Part shown: positions 49,067 through 57,287 of the stretch, in pieces | Layout: each line of letters opens with the position of its first letter | Numbering within the stretch: position 1 is the stretch's first letter | Source of the DNA: an uncultured Collinsella sp. | GTDB lineage: Bacteria > Actinomycetota > Coriobacteriia > Coriobacteriales > Coriobacteriaceae | DNA: 64,000 nucleotides | Direction of reading: 5' to 3' | NCBI GenBank assembly: GCA_900759335.1 | Contig: CAAEUX010000034.1 | Location: 1 to 64,000, forward strand | Program-made: the position numbers and the translations under genes | Notes under the pieces: generated by a model | Seen by the model: only the letters and a program-made list of their open reading frames with translations | What the model was told of the DNA's origin: nothing | Database searches by the model: none

Positions 49067-50206
49067 TTAGCAGGCTAAATCGCGCAAAGCGCCAATCGCG
49101 GTGTCGACTTCTTCGTCCGTATTGAAATACCCAAACGAGAAACGAACGACGCCCTGACGCTCGGTCCCCAGCGCACGGTGCATGAGCGGGGCGCAATGGG
49201 CACCGGGACGGGTCGCAATCCCCCACCCTTGCATGAGCGCATCCGAGATCTCGGCCGAATCGATATCGCCCACGTTGAGCGAGACGATCGCCGAGCGCAC
49301 GGGCTGGTCAAACGCACCGTAGAGCGCAATGCCGGGGATTTCGCGAACACCGGCGAGGAAACGCTCGGCGAGCGTGCGTTCGCGAGCTGCAATCGTCTCC
49401 ACCCCGCCCTGGGCCTCGATAAAGTCGAGACCAGCGGAAAGTCCTGCGATGCCGTGACCGTTGAGCGTGCCCGCCTCAAGACGCGTGGGCCACTCAAGCG
49501 GCTGCAGCGCATCGAAACTGTGCACGCCCGTGCCACCCATGGCCCACGGAGCCACGTCAATGCCCTCCGCCACGGCCAAGCCGCCGGTCCCCTGCGGACC
49601 CATGAGCCCCTTGTGGCCGGTAAAGCACACAATGTCGAGCCCCATGGCCTGCATATCGATACGCTCCGTACCGGCAGACTGCGAGGCATCGACGATCACG
49701 AGCGCACCGGCCGTATGGGCCATGGCGGCCACACGCGCAATGTCGACCGAGTTGCCGGTCACATTGGAGGCGTGCGTCACCACCACGGCACGCGTGCCCG
49801 GCGTGACCAGCTGCTCGAGCTCGTCGTAGTCGAGTACGCCGTTCGCGTCGCAGCCCGAATGCTCAACTGTCACGCCTTGCTCGGCAGCCAAGCGGTTGAG
49901 CGGGCGCAGCACGGAGTTATGCTCGAGCACCGTCGTAACCACACGGTCGCCGGGGCGTACCACGCCATTGATGACGGTGTTGAGCGCCGCGGTGGAGTTG
50001 GGCGTAAAACAAACATGGTCAGCACGCGGGCAGCCCAGCAAACGCGCAAGCTTGGCGCGGCAGCCGTGGATGGTACGCGCCGCGTCAAGCGCGCCCGACG
50101 TCGCGCCGCGTCCGGCATTGCCGAGCGAGCACATCGCCTGCGTCACGGCATCGATGACCGTCTGCGGCTTGTGCATGGTCGTCGCCGCGTTATCCAGGTA
50201 GATCAT
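49067..50206 (-). CDS. Cysteine desulfurase family protein (selenium-cluster type)
   Basis: A PLP aminotransferase class V enzyme, 379 aa, predicted to mobilise S or Se from cysteine or selenocysteine. It shows MIYLDNAATTMHKPQTVIDAV, the PLP region TGHKGLMGPQGTGGLAV (Schiff-base Lys in GHK), and the catalytic Cys in TRPGAHCAPLMHRALG. It resembles the subfamily found with selD in Enterococcus faecalis-type selenium-dependent molybdenum hydroxylase clusters. The start ATG overlaps the stop of the DUF3343 gene by 4 nt (ATGA), and GGGAGG is 8 nt upstream. It probably supplies selenide or a bound Se(0) to YedF, DUF3343 or SelD; this role is inferred from context. Confidence 0.92.
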   Translation of the reverse strand: MIYLDNAATTMHKPQTVIDAVTQAMCSLGNAGRGATSGALDAARTIHGCRAKLARLLGCPRADHVCFTPNSTAALNTVINGVVRPGDRVVTTVLEHNSVLRPLNRLAAEQGVTVEHSGCDANGVLDYDELEQLVTPGTRAVVVTHASNVTGNSVDIARVAAMAHTAGALVIVDASQSAGTERIDMQAMGLDIVCFTGHKGLMGPQGTGGLAVAEGIDVAPWAMGGTGVHSFDALQPLEWPTRLEAGTLNGHGIAGLSAGLDFIEAQGGVETIAARERTLAERFLAGVREIPGIALYGAFDQPVRSAIVSLNVGDIDSAEISDALMQGWGIATRPGAHCAPLMHRALGTERQGVVRFSFGYFNTDEEVDTAIGALRDLAC

Positions 50207-50454
50207 CGCACGACCTCCCACATATCAATCACGGTAAAGCCCTCGGTGGGGACGCCCGCCGCGGCAAGCTCGCCGCGCAGCAGGTCCTCATCGGCAGGCA
50301 ACGCCTTCCACGCCAGACCGCAGCCGGCAGCGACCTCCCCGGGCACGGGAATCGTTCGCCCGGGAAGGCCGCGCTCGATGCACAGGGACTCGCAGCCCAT
50401 GGCGGCCGCCGTGGTGGGAAACGTGATGACAAGCGCCGGGCGCTTCTCCCTCAT
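50203..50454 (-). CDS. DUF3343 protein (putative Se/S carrier-like)
   Basis: An 83-aa protein: REKRPALVITFPTTAAAMGCESLCIERGLPGRTIPVPGEVAAGCGLAWKAL. The conserved GLPGR, P-V/L-PG and AGCGLAW elements match the DUF3343 family often found beside selD and yedF. The function is unproven; the Cys in AGCG is the likely chalcogen carrier. I start at ATG (MREKRP) with TTGGAG 5 nt upstream, a leader sequence nearly identical to that of the other DUF3343 gene. It is coupled to the downstream desulfurase and follows yedF after 19 nt. Confidence 0.85.
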   Translation of the reverse strand: MREKRPALVITFPTTAAAMGCESLCIERGLPGRTIPVPGEVAAGCGLAWKALPADEDLLRGELAAAGVPTEGFTVIDMWEVVR

Positions 50455-50473
50455 GGTAACTCCAACCAATACG

Positions 50474-51100
50474 CTACGGGCGCACGACGCGCACGGCCTG
50501 CTCCATCTTCTCCACGATCACGTACATGTTGGTGACCTCGCCCACCGCAAGCTGGTCTTTAATGCCATAGTGGTCCAGGCAGGTCCCGCAGGTGAGAATC
50601 TCGACGCCCTGCTCCGCCAGGCCCTTCAGGTCATCGAGCACCGGCGAACCCTCTACGGTGAGCTTGGCGCCGCCGTTGTAGAACAGCATGGTCGCGGGCA
50701 GCTCCTCCTGCTGCGTCACGGCAAAGATGAAGGCCTTCATGAGCTTGTGGCCCAGCTCGTCGTCGCCGCGGCCCATGCAGTCGGTATAGACGGAAATGAC
50801 GAGTTTGCCCTTGCCGGCACTGGCGTCGCAGAAAGCGGCACCGTCCTGCTCGGGATCAGCCACGGCAACGGCGCCAGAGGTCGCCACGGTCACGTGCCAC
50901 TCGGCGTCCGAGATCTTCTCGACCGAGGCCGTGCAGCCCTTCTCCTGCGCCATCTTGGAGATGTTCTTGACGGCGGTCTCGTTGTCGACCGAGGTCACGA
51001 CGGCGCCCTCGCCATTGAGCTGCTTGAGGGCCTTAAGCGTCTTGACGACGGGCAGCGGGCAGGCATCGCCCATGGCATTGACTTCAATCTTGGTAGACAT
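50474..51100 (-). CDS. yedF: Selenium metabolism protein YedF
   Basis: 208 aa with two parts. Residues 1-75 are a TusA/SirA-like domain with the CPxP signature (GDACPLPVVKTLKALKQL), which can carry persulfide or perselenide. Residues ~100-208 are a DsrE-like domain (KLVISVYTDCMGRGDDELGH, then VEILTCGTCLDHYGIKDQLAVG). This fusion is the YedF family associated with selD. The start MSTKIEVNAMGDAC is preceded by AAGGA at 8 nt; the longer in-frame ORF upstream runs into selD and is not coding. Confidence 0.92.
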   Translation of the reverse strand: MSTKIEVNAMGDACPLPVVKTLKALKQLNGEGAVVTSVDNETAVKNISKMAQEKGCTASVEKISDAEWHVTVATSGAVAVADPEQDGAAFCDASAGKGKLVISVYTDCMGRGDDELGHKLMKAFIFAVTQQEELPATMLFYNGGAKLTVEGSPVLDDLKGLAEQGVEILTCGTCLDHYGIKDQLAVGEVTNMYVIVEKMEQAVRVVRP

Positions 51101-51161
51101 AGCAAATTCCTTTCGAAAGAACCGTTCTAGAGAACGGCAAACAGTTACATAAACGTGCGGG

Positions 51162-52211
51162 CTAGCGAACAACGCGGACGGCAGGACCGCCCAGCTCCGC
51201 CTCGCACACGCGCCCGACGACGGCCGCGATGCGCCCCTCGGCATCCAGGCGACGCGCAAGCTCATCCACATCCCTCGCGGGCGCCGCAATAAGCAAACCA
51301 CCCGAAGTCTGCGGATCGTACAGCGCATCCAACATGCCCGGCTCCAGGTCATCGTCAGCCGTCACGCGCGGGCCAAAGAAGTCCTGGTTGCGGTAGGAGC
51401 CCGCGGGGATAATGCCCAGACGCGCCATGTCGAGCACCTGGTCAAAGAGCGGCACCGACCCCGACGCAAGCTCAACCTGCACGCCCGAGCCCTCAGCCAT
51501 CTCGCACGCGTGCCCGATCAGGCCAAAGCCCGTGATGTCGGTACAGCCGTGAAGCTCGAGTCCCTCGGCCAGGCGAATCGGGGCCTCGTTGAGGGTGCGC
51601 ATCGAGTCAAACATGGCTGCGGCCTCGTCCTGCTCGATAAGCTCGCCCTTAATGGCCGTGGTGATAATGCCCGAGCCGATCGCCTTGGTCAGCAGCAGAG
51701 CATCGCCCACGTGCGCGCCGCTGTTGGCGAGCATGCGGTCGAGCGCGACAAAACCGCTCACGGACAGGCCGTACTTGGGCTCGTCGTCGTTGATGGTGTG
51801 ACCGCCCGCGATGGAGCAACCCGCCTCGACGCACTTGTCGGCGCCGCCCGCCAGAATCTGACCGGCAACCTCAACGCCCAGACAGCTCGGGATGCAAAGC
51901 AGGTTCATGGCATGGCTCGGCCGCCCGCCCATGGCGTAAATGTCCGACAGCGAGTTGGCCGCGGCGATCTGGCCAAACAGAAACGGGTCGTCGACCATCG
52001 GCGGAAAGAAGTCGATGGACTGCACGAGCCCCAGGTTCTCCCCTACGCGGAAGACGCTCGCATCGTCGGAGGTATCGAACCCCACGAGCAGGTTGTCGTT
52101 ATGCACATTGGGTAAATCACCCAGGACCTGGGCGAGGGCTCCGGGAGCCAACTTAGCGGCTCAACCGCTCGCGGCCGTCATGGACGTGAGCCTCATGGTG
52201 TCCTTAGCCAT
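51162..52211 (-). CDS. selD: Selenide, water dikinase SelD, itself a selenoprotein (Sec17)
   Basis: Makes selenophosphate from selenide and ATP for SelA and other Se pathways. The plain ORF begins only at LAPGALAQVLGD, but upstream in frame an ATG (52211) with AAGGGGG at 5 nt reads AKDTMRLTSMTAASG, then UGA, then AAK. SelD has Cys or Sec at residue 17 and Lys at 20 in G-(C/U)-xx-K; here UGA is exactly codon 17 and Lys is residue 20. This is the known selenoprotein form of SelD. Other motifs are LLVGFDTSDDASVF, QSIDFFPPMVDDPFLFGQI, SIAGGHTINDDEPKYG, DITGFGLIGHACEM and DPQTSGGLLIA. 349 aa. It overlaps the glycosyltransferase stop by 8 nt. Confidence 0.94.
52117..52135 (-). promoter_or_regulatory. 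Candidate SECIS hairpin of selD
   Basis: Twenty-five nt after the UGA at 52161-52163 the mRNA forms UCGCCCAG-GUC-CUGGGUGA, eight pairs including one G-U. The loop region AGGUCCU holds the GGU bases typical of SelB-recognised loops. A small stem, GGCUCCCGGAGCC, lies between. Distance and shape fit a bacterial SECIS, but SelB binding is untested. Confidence 0.6.
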
Positions 52212-53421
52212 ACGAACCCCCTTCCATCAAATCAACGACTTTAAGTATACGCCCCAGGCACGCTTCCCAAGAGACCGCCGACGGCTCGAACGTCGAAGGC
52301 GGCGCCGCAAGCGCCTGCGCGATAGCATCTGCCAGTGCGCGCTCAAACAACGGAAGGTCGGTCGCCACGGGCGTGTCGACATCCGTCATACGCGGCGACG
52401 CCACCCACGTCACGGGAGCACCGGGAAGCATCGCCTCCATCCAGGGACGAACGCCGGGCAAATCGGTCGCCACAACTTTGCAGCCGCACGCGAGGGCCTC
52501 AATCGTCACGAGCGGCAGACCCTCGTAAAACGAAGGCAGCACAAAGACGTCGGAACTGCGGTAGGCATGCACGAGTCCATCGCTATCCAGGCGCCCCGCC
52601 AGCGTCACCGGCACATCCGAGGCCGCGGCCAAGCGCTCGATACGCGCGTACTCGGCATCGTCCCCGCGGCCGCCCACGAGTACCAAGCCAGATGAGCGGA
52701 CGTCATCGTCAATCGGCAATGACACGGCTCGAACCAGCGACTCGATGCCCTTTTTAAAGCAAATCTTGCCCACGTACACAAGCGATCCCGGCTGCCTCGC
52801 CACGCTTGCGTCGCGGCAGAAGACGCGATGGTCGTAACCCGTCCCAATCACGTGGATGCGATCGGCATCGACGCCGCACACCAGGCCAATCTGCTCAGCC
52901 TGCTCAGCATGGAGCGCAAAGACGGCATCGAGCCGACGAACCGCACGTACGATGCGATCGCGCTCGAGCGCATGCGAACGCAGCTGTCGCAGATCGGTCG
53001 AATGGCACACGGCAACAACCGGCACGCCCCGGACGCACTCGCGCGCCAATGCGGTCACCAGATACAGGTGATGGCAGAGCACCAGATCGGGCCGAAACTC
53101 AGTCACCGCCCGATCGATTGCATTAGCAAATGCCCGCTCAAATGCCTTGAGCATCGAAGGCGTCAGGTCACGATAGCGTGTAGAGGGATAGGGCATGACA
53201 TCGGACATACCGCAGATGGGAAACGGCAGCTCGGGCGACTCGAACGGTACGGCAAACACGGCAGCACGCCGGTCCAGCTCGCCTTGGGTATCACCCGGCG
53301 CCGCACCGCAAAGCACGGCGGCGCGATGCCCCGTCTCGATCTGCTCGCGCACAAGCGCGGCAAGGTAGGTGCCGCTGCCGGTGCTATCTGGTTTTTGTGC
53401 CGTGATATTGAGGATGCGCAT
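52204..53421 (-). CDS. Glycosyltransferase family 4 protein
   Basis: A 405-aa GT-B fold enzyme. The N-terminal Rossmann part is MRILNITAQKPDSTGSGTYLAALV (acceptor side). The C-terminal half is the Glycos_transf_1 domain with LVYVGKICFKKGIESLVRAV, LVLVGGRGDDAEYARIERL and the donor-binding DVFVLPSFYEGLPLVTIEALACGCKVVATDLPG (E-x7-E type). Donor and acceptor are unknown. Its stop overlaps the selD start, and it begins 14 nt after the activase gene, so it belongs to the selenium gene run. A selenosugar synthase role (SenB-like) is possible by context but is not supported by any motif I can name; a wall or lipid glycosyltransferase is equally possible. Confidence 0.85.
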   Translation of the reverse strand: MRILNITAQKPDSTGSGTYLAALVREQIETGHRAAVLCGAAPGDTQGELDRRAAVFAVPFESPELPFPICGMSDVMPYPSTRYRDLTPSMLKAFERAFANAIDRAVTEFRPDLVLCHHLYLVTALARECVRGVPVVAVCHSTDLRQLRSHALERDRIVRAVRRLDAVFALHAEQAEQIGLVCGVDADRIHVIGTGYDHRVFCRDASVARQPGSLVYVGKICFKKGIESLVRAVSLPIDDDVRSSGLVLVGGRGDDAEYARIERLAAASDVPVTLAGRLDSDGLVHAYRSSDVFVLPSFYEGLPLVTIEALACGCKVVATDLPGVRPWMEAMLPGAPVTWVASPRMTDVDTPVATDLPLFERALADAIAQALAAPPSTFEPSAVSWEACLGRILKVVDLMEGGSYG

Positions 53422-53435
53422 GTCGCGGTACACCC

Positions 53436-54200
53436 CTAGGCCAAGGCGGCGGCGCGAATCGCCGCGCCAATCGCTCCGGCAAAGCGAGCCTGGGGCGAGG
53501 TGGTCACCGGCGACCCCAGCAGCTCGCCCAACCGCTCCACCACGAAGGCGTTCTCGCACAGGCCACCGGTCAGGTAGTACGGGGCGCCCGCGGCCTGCCC
53601 GGCCATGGTCGCCACGCGCGAGACCACGCTGTCGATCACGCCACGTGCAATGTTCTCGCGCGGCTCACCGCGACCGATCAGGCTGATGACCTCGCTTTCG
53701 GCAAACACCGTGCACATGCTGCTGATCTTGGTGGGCTCACCGGAACGCGCAAGGTCGGCCATCTGCTGTTGGGAAATACCCAGACGGTCGGCCATGATCT
53801 CCAAAAAGCGCCCCGTACCGGCAGCGCACTTGTCGTTCATGGCGAACTTGGCCACGCGGCCACTTTTAAGCTGAATGACCTTGGTGTCCTGGCCGCCCAC
53901 GTCAATCACCGTGCCGTGATCGCCAAACAGGCGCACGGCACCGGTGCCGTGGCAGGTGATCTCGGTCACGACCTTGTGCGCATAGGGCACGGCGACACGG
54001 CCGTAGCCGGTCGCGATCACGCGCACGTCGTCGGCAGCCACGTCGTAGCCAGCCGCTGCCAGTGCCTCGCGCAGCCGCTCGGAAGCATCGACCGAGGAGA
54101 ACCCGGTTGGCTGCACGCACGTCCACGCCACCGAACCCTCCCCGTCGACCACAGCAGCCTTAGCCGCCGTAGACCCGATATCGATCCCGATCCCTATCAT
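53436..54200 (-). CDS. Acyl-CoA dehydratase activase-type ATPase (YjiL / double-cubane reductase component)
   Basis: A 254-aa ASKHA-fold ATPase of the BadF/BadG/HgdC family that uses ATP hydrolysis to push one electron from a [4Fe-4S] cluster onto its partner. It shows GIDIGSTAAKAAVVD (phosphate 1), VIDVGGQDTKVIQL (phosphate 2), NDKCAAGTGRFLEIMADRLG (first cluster Cys), the second cluster Cys in ISSMCTVFAESEVISL, and YYLTGGLCENAFVVERL. Homodimers share one cluster between two such Cys pairs. It lies downstream of the two double-cubane type proteins and is their obvious activator. Its length matches E. coli YjiL. Confidence 0.92.
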   Translation of the reverse strand: MIGIGIDIGSTAAKAAVVDGEGSVAWTCVQPTGFSSVDASERLREALAAAGYDVAADDVRVIATGYGRVAVPYAHKVVTEITCHGTGAVRLFGDHGTVIDVGGQDTKVIQLKSGRVAKFAMNDKCAAGTGRFLEIMADRLGISQQQMADLARSGEPTKISSMCTVFAESEVISLIGRGEPRENIARGVIDSVVSRVATMAGQAAGAPYYLTGGLCENAFVVERLGELLGSPVTTSPQARFAGAIGAAIRAAALA

Positions 54201-54252
54201 GGCTCTCTCCCAATCTAAACATCAAAGGTAGCGGCGCGTTCAGGCGCCTTAG

Positions 54253-54361
54253 CTCTAGGTTTCTCAGGTGCCGGAGATTGCCCCGAAAGAGGAGCGCAGC
54301 GTACTTTGGGTTCGCAAGCGACGGTTTGAGGGGCAAGATCCGGTGCCTGAGGAAGCTAGAG
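54253..54361 (-). repeat. Long covarying hairpin after the second double-cubane gene (copy 2 of 2)
   Basis: The arms CTCTAG...TTTCTCAGGTGCCGGA..TTGCCCC and GGGGCAA..TCCGGTGCCTGAGGAAG...CTAGAG pair over about 30 bp, with an interior of about 40 nt (GAAAGAGGAGCGCAGCGTAC, then TTTGG, then GCAAGCGA and GGTTTGA). A second copy follows the other double-cubane gene with a nearly identical interior and with stem changes on both sides that keep pairing. It overlaps the stop codon of the gene it follows. Confidence 0.75.
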
Positions 54362-55519
54362 GGTTTCGATAAAGGCGGCGATGCGGGTCTCGATCTGACC
54401 CATGTCGCCGTTGCTGTAGTCGGTCTCGATCTTCATATACGGAATACCCGCACCCTCGACGGCCTCCTGCATGCGTGCGCTCTCAACGTTAAAGGTGTGG
54501 CAGGCCTGCAGCACGCTCTCTACCACGCCATCGACATGGTACTTCTCGCACATGGCCAGCGTGTTTTCCATACGACCGTCGTTGGGCGTCATGACCGAGC
54601 AGTTAATGTCCAGGTAGCGGTCGGCAATCGCGCGCAGGATATCGGGAGCCTCCGGGTCGATCATCATGGCCGCCGTGCGCTCTCCCGAGCAGTCGTCCAT
54701 ACACACGACCACGCCGCCGTTGGACTCGATGGTACGGCCGATCTTGTTGATCACGCCGCCCACCGGGCAGCCGGTGATCAGAATGCGCTTGGCGTCTGCC
54801 GCGACCGGGCGCTCGCCCGCGTCGTAGGCCTCGCGCAGCTTGGCAACCTTTTGCTCCAGCTGCTGCGTATAAGCCTCGATATCAAAGCTGAACGTACCGG
54901 CAAACATGGTGCTCATCAGGTCGACACCGCTCATGGCTGCCGGCTGGTTGGCCTGAAGCGCAAACATCTCGAGCTGGGCCGCGCGCAGGCGGTTGCGACG
55001 ACGGACGGCAGCGCGCAGGTCGTCATCGGTGATAGTGATGCCGTAGAAGTTCTCGAGCTCTTCCTTGAGCAGACGGCACTCCTCGTACCAGCCCTCACGC
55101 TCGTAGGCGCGATCGCGACCCTGCGGCAGGTGCAGAATGTGCGTGCGCTTAAGCTCGTTGAGTAGCTCGTACATCTTCTTCTTGCCGTCGCAGGTGGTCT
55201 CGCCGATGATCATGTCGCTAAAGTACGTAAACGGGCACTTTTGCGAATAGGCAAAACCGTACGTCGACTTGATGAGCGGGCAGAGGTTTGCCGGCAGCAC
55301 CTTCTCGGCCTCGGGAATCACCTCGTCGGACGTGCCGCACAGCGCCACGCTCGCAGCCCCCGCGGCATCGATAATCTCGAGCGGCGTGTAGCTGCACAGA
55401 AAACCGACCAGGCGATTACCCGCCTGCTTATAATCCTTGACGCGAATAAACGCCGCCTTGCGTTGCTCGTTGAACTCCTCAAACGTGGACGGCAACGGCT
55501 GCTCAATATTTTCCGACAT
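54356..55519 (-). CDS. Double-cubane-cluster type reductase subunit (YjiM-like, 2-hydroxyacyl-CoA dehydratase D family)
   Basis: 387 aa. It aligns closely by eye with E. coli YjiM: GFLCSYTPLEIIDAAGA, LCGTSDEVIPEAEKVLPANLCPLIKS, YGFAYSQKCPFTYFSD, then IIGETTCDGKKKMYELL, ITGCPVGGVINKI, ICMDDC-type VVCMDDCSGERT, and the ending IETDYSNGDMGQIETRIAAF. This is the family containing double-cubane [8Fe-9S] proteins, ATP-driven reductases for difficult small substrates; the physiological substrate is unknown. The Cys-rich CPLIKS/KCPF/TTCDG segments supply cluster ligands. The start ATG has AGGAG at 5 nt. It follows a paralogue and precedes the activase. Confidence 0.9.
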   Translation of the reverse strand: MSENIEQPLPSTFEEFNEQRKAAFIRVKDYKQAGNRLVGFLCSYTPLEIIDAAGAASVALCGTSDEVIPEAEKVLPANLCPLIKSTYGFAYSQKCPFTYFSDMIIGETTCDGKKKMYELLNELKRTHILHLPQGRDRAYEREGWYEECRLLKEELENFYGITITDDDLRAAVRRRNRLRAAQLEMFALQANQPAAMSGVDLMSTMFAGTFSFDIEAYTQQLEQKVAKLREAYDAGERPVAADAKRILITGCPVGGVINKIGRTIESNGGVVVCMDDCSGERTAAMMIDPEAPDILRAIADRYLDINCSVMTPNDGRMENTLAMCEKYHVDGVVESVLQACHTFNVESARMQEAVEGAGIPYMKIETDYSNGDMGQIETRIAAFIETL

Positions 55520-55556
55520 ATAACTCCTTAACAAACCTTTTAACCAACCAAGGAAA

Positions 55557-55657
55557 CGGCTTTCCCAGGTGCCCGAGGTTGCCGTGAAAGAGGAGCGCCG
55601 CGTACTTTGGTATGCAAGCGATGGTTTGAACGGCAAGATCGGGTGCTGGGGAAGCCG
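55557..55657 (-). repeat. Long covarying hairpin after the first double-cubane gene (copy 1 of 2)
   Basis: The arms GGCTTTCCCAGGTGCCCGAG.TTGCCGT and ACGGCAA..TCGGGTGCTGGGGAAGCC form a stem of about 25 bp around the conserved interior GAAAGAGGAGCGCCGCGTAC, TTTGG, GCAAGCGATGGTTTGA. Where the other copy has TTGCCCC/GGGGCAA and CCGGA/TCCGG, this one has TTGCCGT/ACGGCAA and CCCGA/TCGGG, so pairing is kept by double changes. Confidence 0.75.
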
Positions 55658-55672
55658 CTGGACCGGATAGCC

Positions 55673-56956
55673 CTAAATGGTTTCCAAGAAAGCCTCAATC
55701 CTGGTTTGCAGTTGGCCTGCATCCTCGCCGGCGTAGTCGGTCGTGATGTGCATAAACGGGATGCCGGCCTCTTCGGCGGCCTTCTCCACGGCAAACGACT
55801 CCATCTCGTAGAGCGTGCAGAACTGCAGGGCCACGTCGACGATGCCATCGGCATGCAGGTCCTTGGCCATCTGGACAATGTCCTTCATACGCTGGTCGTT
55901 GGGCGTAAAGACGGCGCAGTTGATCTTAAAGTAGCGCTCGGCGATAGCATCGAGCATCTCGTCAACCGTCTCACCGGACTCATCGACCAAGTCCTTGTAA
56001 TAGCGCGAACCAGTGCAGGACTCCTCGCCCACCACAACGCCGCCGGCCTTCTCGATAAGGTTGAACAGCTTCCAGTTGGGCACGGCCATGGGCGTACCGG
56101 TGTACAGGATGCGCTTGGTCCCCTTGGGTGCCACGCCCTCGCCGGCCTCGACACGCTGCTCGCACTCAGCCGCCATATCGTTGATGGCTCCGGTCAGACG
56201 CGGTGTGTCGTCCATAAAGGCGGCCTGAACGGTCAGCAGGCTGTCGAGACCGCTGATGGGCGCAGGGTCGGCAGCGCGGGTCTCAGCGAGGCGCTGCAGG
56301 GCGCGGCGCTTCTCATTGACGGCGTGGATGGCAGCCTTCAGACGCTCGGGCGTAATCTTGACGCCGCACTCGTCCTCGATCTTGGCGGCGAGCTTCTTGA
56401 CCTCGGCCTTCCAGGTCACGAGCGTCGACTCGTCGTGCACGTTGGGAATATCCATGACGTACATGTTCTTTTGCGTGGCAAAGAACTCGTAGGCTTTCTT
56501 CTTACCGTCGCAGGTGTTCTCGCCTACCACCAGGTCACTCGACTCAATGTAGGGGCAGACCTCGCCCAGCTTAAAGCCGGCAAAGCTCTTGATAAGCGGA
56601 CAGGTGTTGCGCGGCAGGTGCTCCTCGACCTTATCGGTTGCCCAATCGGCACCCGAGCACAGACCAACGGGAATGCCGTCACAGGCAAGCACGATCTCCT
56701 CGGGCACGTACACGCAGAACGAACCGACGATCTTGGTGGCCTCGGCGGCCTCCTTCTTGTCGAGCATCTCCTTAATACGGCCGCTGTGGATGTTGGTGGC
56801 CACAAAGTCCAGGTAGGACGTGGACTTGGGGCGATTGTTCTGCGTCAGGAACATGTCGCCGTACATCTGGCCCACGGCGCCCAGCAGCATGTCGTGATCG
56901 GCAAGATTCATGCCGAGGCTCTCCCACATCGGATGGAAATCGAATTCTTCAGCCAT
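55673..56956 (-). CDS. Double-cubane-cluster type reductase subunit, paralogue (2-hydroxyacyl-CoA dehydratase D family)
   Basis: 427 aa; a longer paralogue of the next gene with an extra N-terminal ~45 residues (EEFDFHPMWESLGMNLADHD...). Shared elements are GSFCVYVPEEIVLACDGIPV, LPRNTCPLIKSFAGFKLGEVCPY, VGENTCDGKKKAYEFF, LYTGTPMAVPNWKLFNLIE (GTP instead of GCP, so one Cys is missing), VVGEESCTGSRYY, FKINCAVFTPNDQRM and ITTDYAGEDAGQLQTRIEAFLE. The loss of the Cys in the ITGCP position suggests a different role or cluster. It is first of the gene run, preceded by 444 nt of non-coding leader. It may form a heterodimer with its neighbour or be a separate enzyme sharing one activase. Confidence 0.88.
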   Translation of the reverse strand: MAEEFDFHPMWESLGMNLADHDMLLGAVGQMYGDMFLTQNNRPKSTSYLDFVATNIHSGRIKEMLDKKEAAEATKIVGSFCVYVPEEIVLACDGIPVGLCSGADWATDKVEEHLPRNTCPLIKSFAGFKLGEVCPYIESSDLVVGENTCDGKKKAYEFFATQKNMYVMDIPNVHDESTLVTWKAEVKKLAAKIEDECGVKITPERLKAAIHAVNEKRRALQRLAETRAADPAPISGLDSLLTVQAAFMDDTPRLTGAINDMAAECEQRVEAGEGVAPKGTKRILYTGTPMAVPNWKLFNLIEKAGGVVVGEESCTGSRYYKDLVDESGETVDEMLDAIAERYFKINCAVFTPNDQRMKDIVQMAKDLHADGIVDVALQFCTLYEMESFAVEKAAEEAGIPFMHITTDYAGEDAGQLQTRIEAFLETI

Positions 56957-57115
56957 GACGGTTCCCCTCTCGAACCAAAAATGGATAACAGCGGTATCGA
57001 TGCACGACGGACGGCGATTGCCCGGCCGTGCTCAAACCCGGAATTTTAGGGAACCTGCTTTGCGGTCGATTATTTAGTTGTGCGTCGTCTCTCCCGGAGC
57101 CGTGAACACACCTGC

Positions 57116-57184
57116 TCATATGCGACTCCGAGCCATATACAGAGCGCGCGCGGCAACGCGGCGAATGTATGTCGTCTGCGGCAT
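57116..57184 (-). CDS. Possible 22-residue leader peptide
   Basis: The ATG at 57184 is preceded by AAAGGAGGGTGCGCAC, one of the best ribosome binding sites in the window. It encodes MPQTTYIRRVAARALYMARS plus two residues and then TGA. It lies about 160 nt before the first double-cubane gene in the same direction. No known leader family is recognised. It could be chance or a translated regulatory ORF. Confidence 0.3.
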   Translation of the reverse strand: MPQTTYIRRVAARALYMARSRI

Positions 57185-57270
57185 GTGCGCACCCTCCTTT
57201 TCTCGTCGAAGGTAACTATATCAACGGTTGTCGTCCAGACGAACACCGCCGACATGCGTACGACAGCGTC

Positions 57271-57286
57271 GAGATGTGAGCATCTC
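57271..57286. promoter_or_regulatory. Inverted repeat GAGATG-TGAG-CATCTC
   Basis: Six-base arms with a 4-nt spacer lie directly beside the 26-bp palindrome, upstream of the putative promoter of the double-cubane/selenium genes. The close tandem placement suggests one operator region. Confidence 0.35.
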
Positions 57287-57287
57287 A

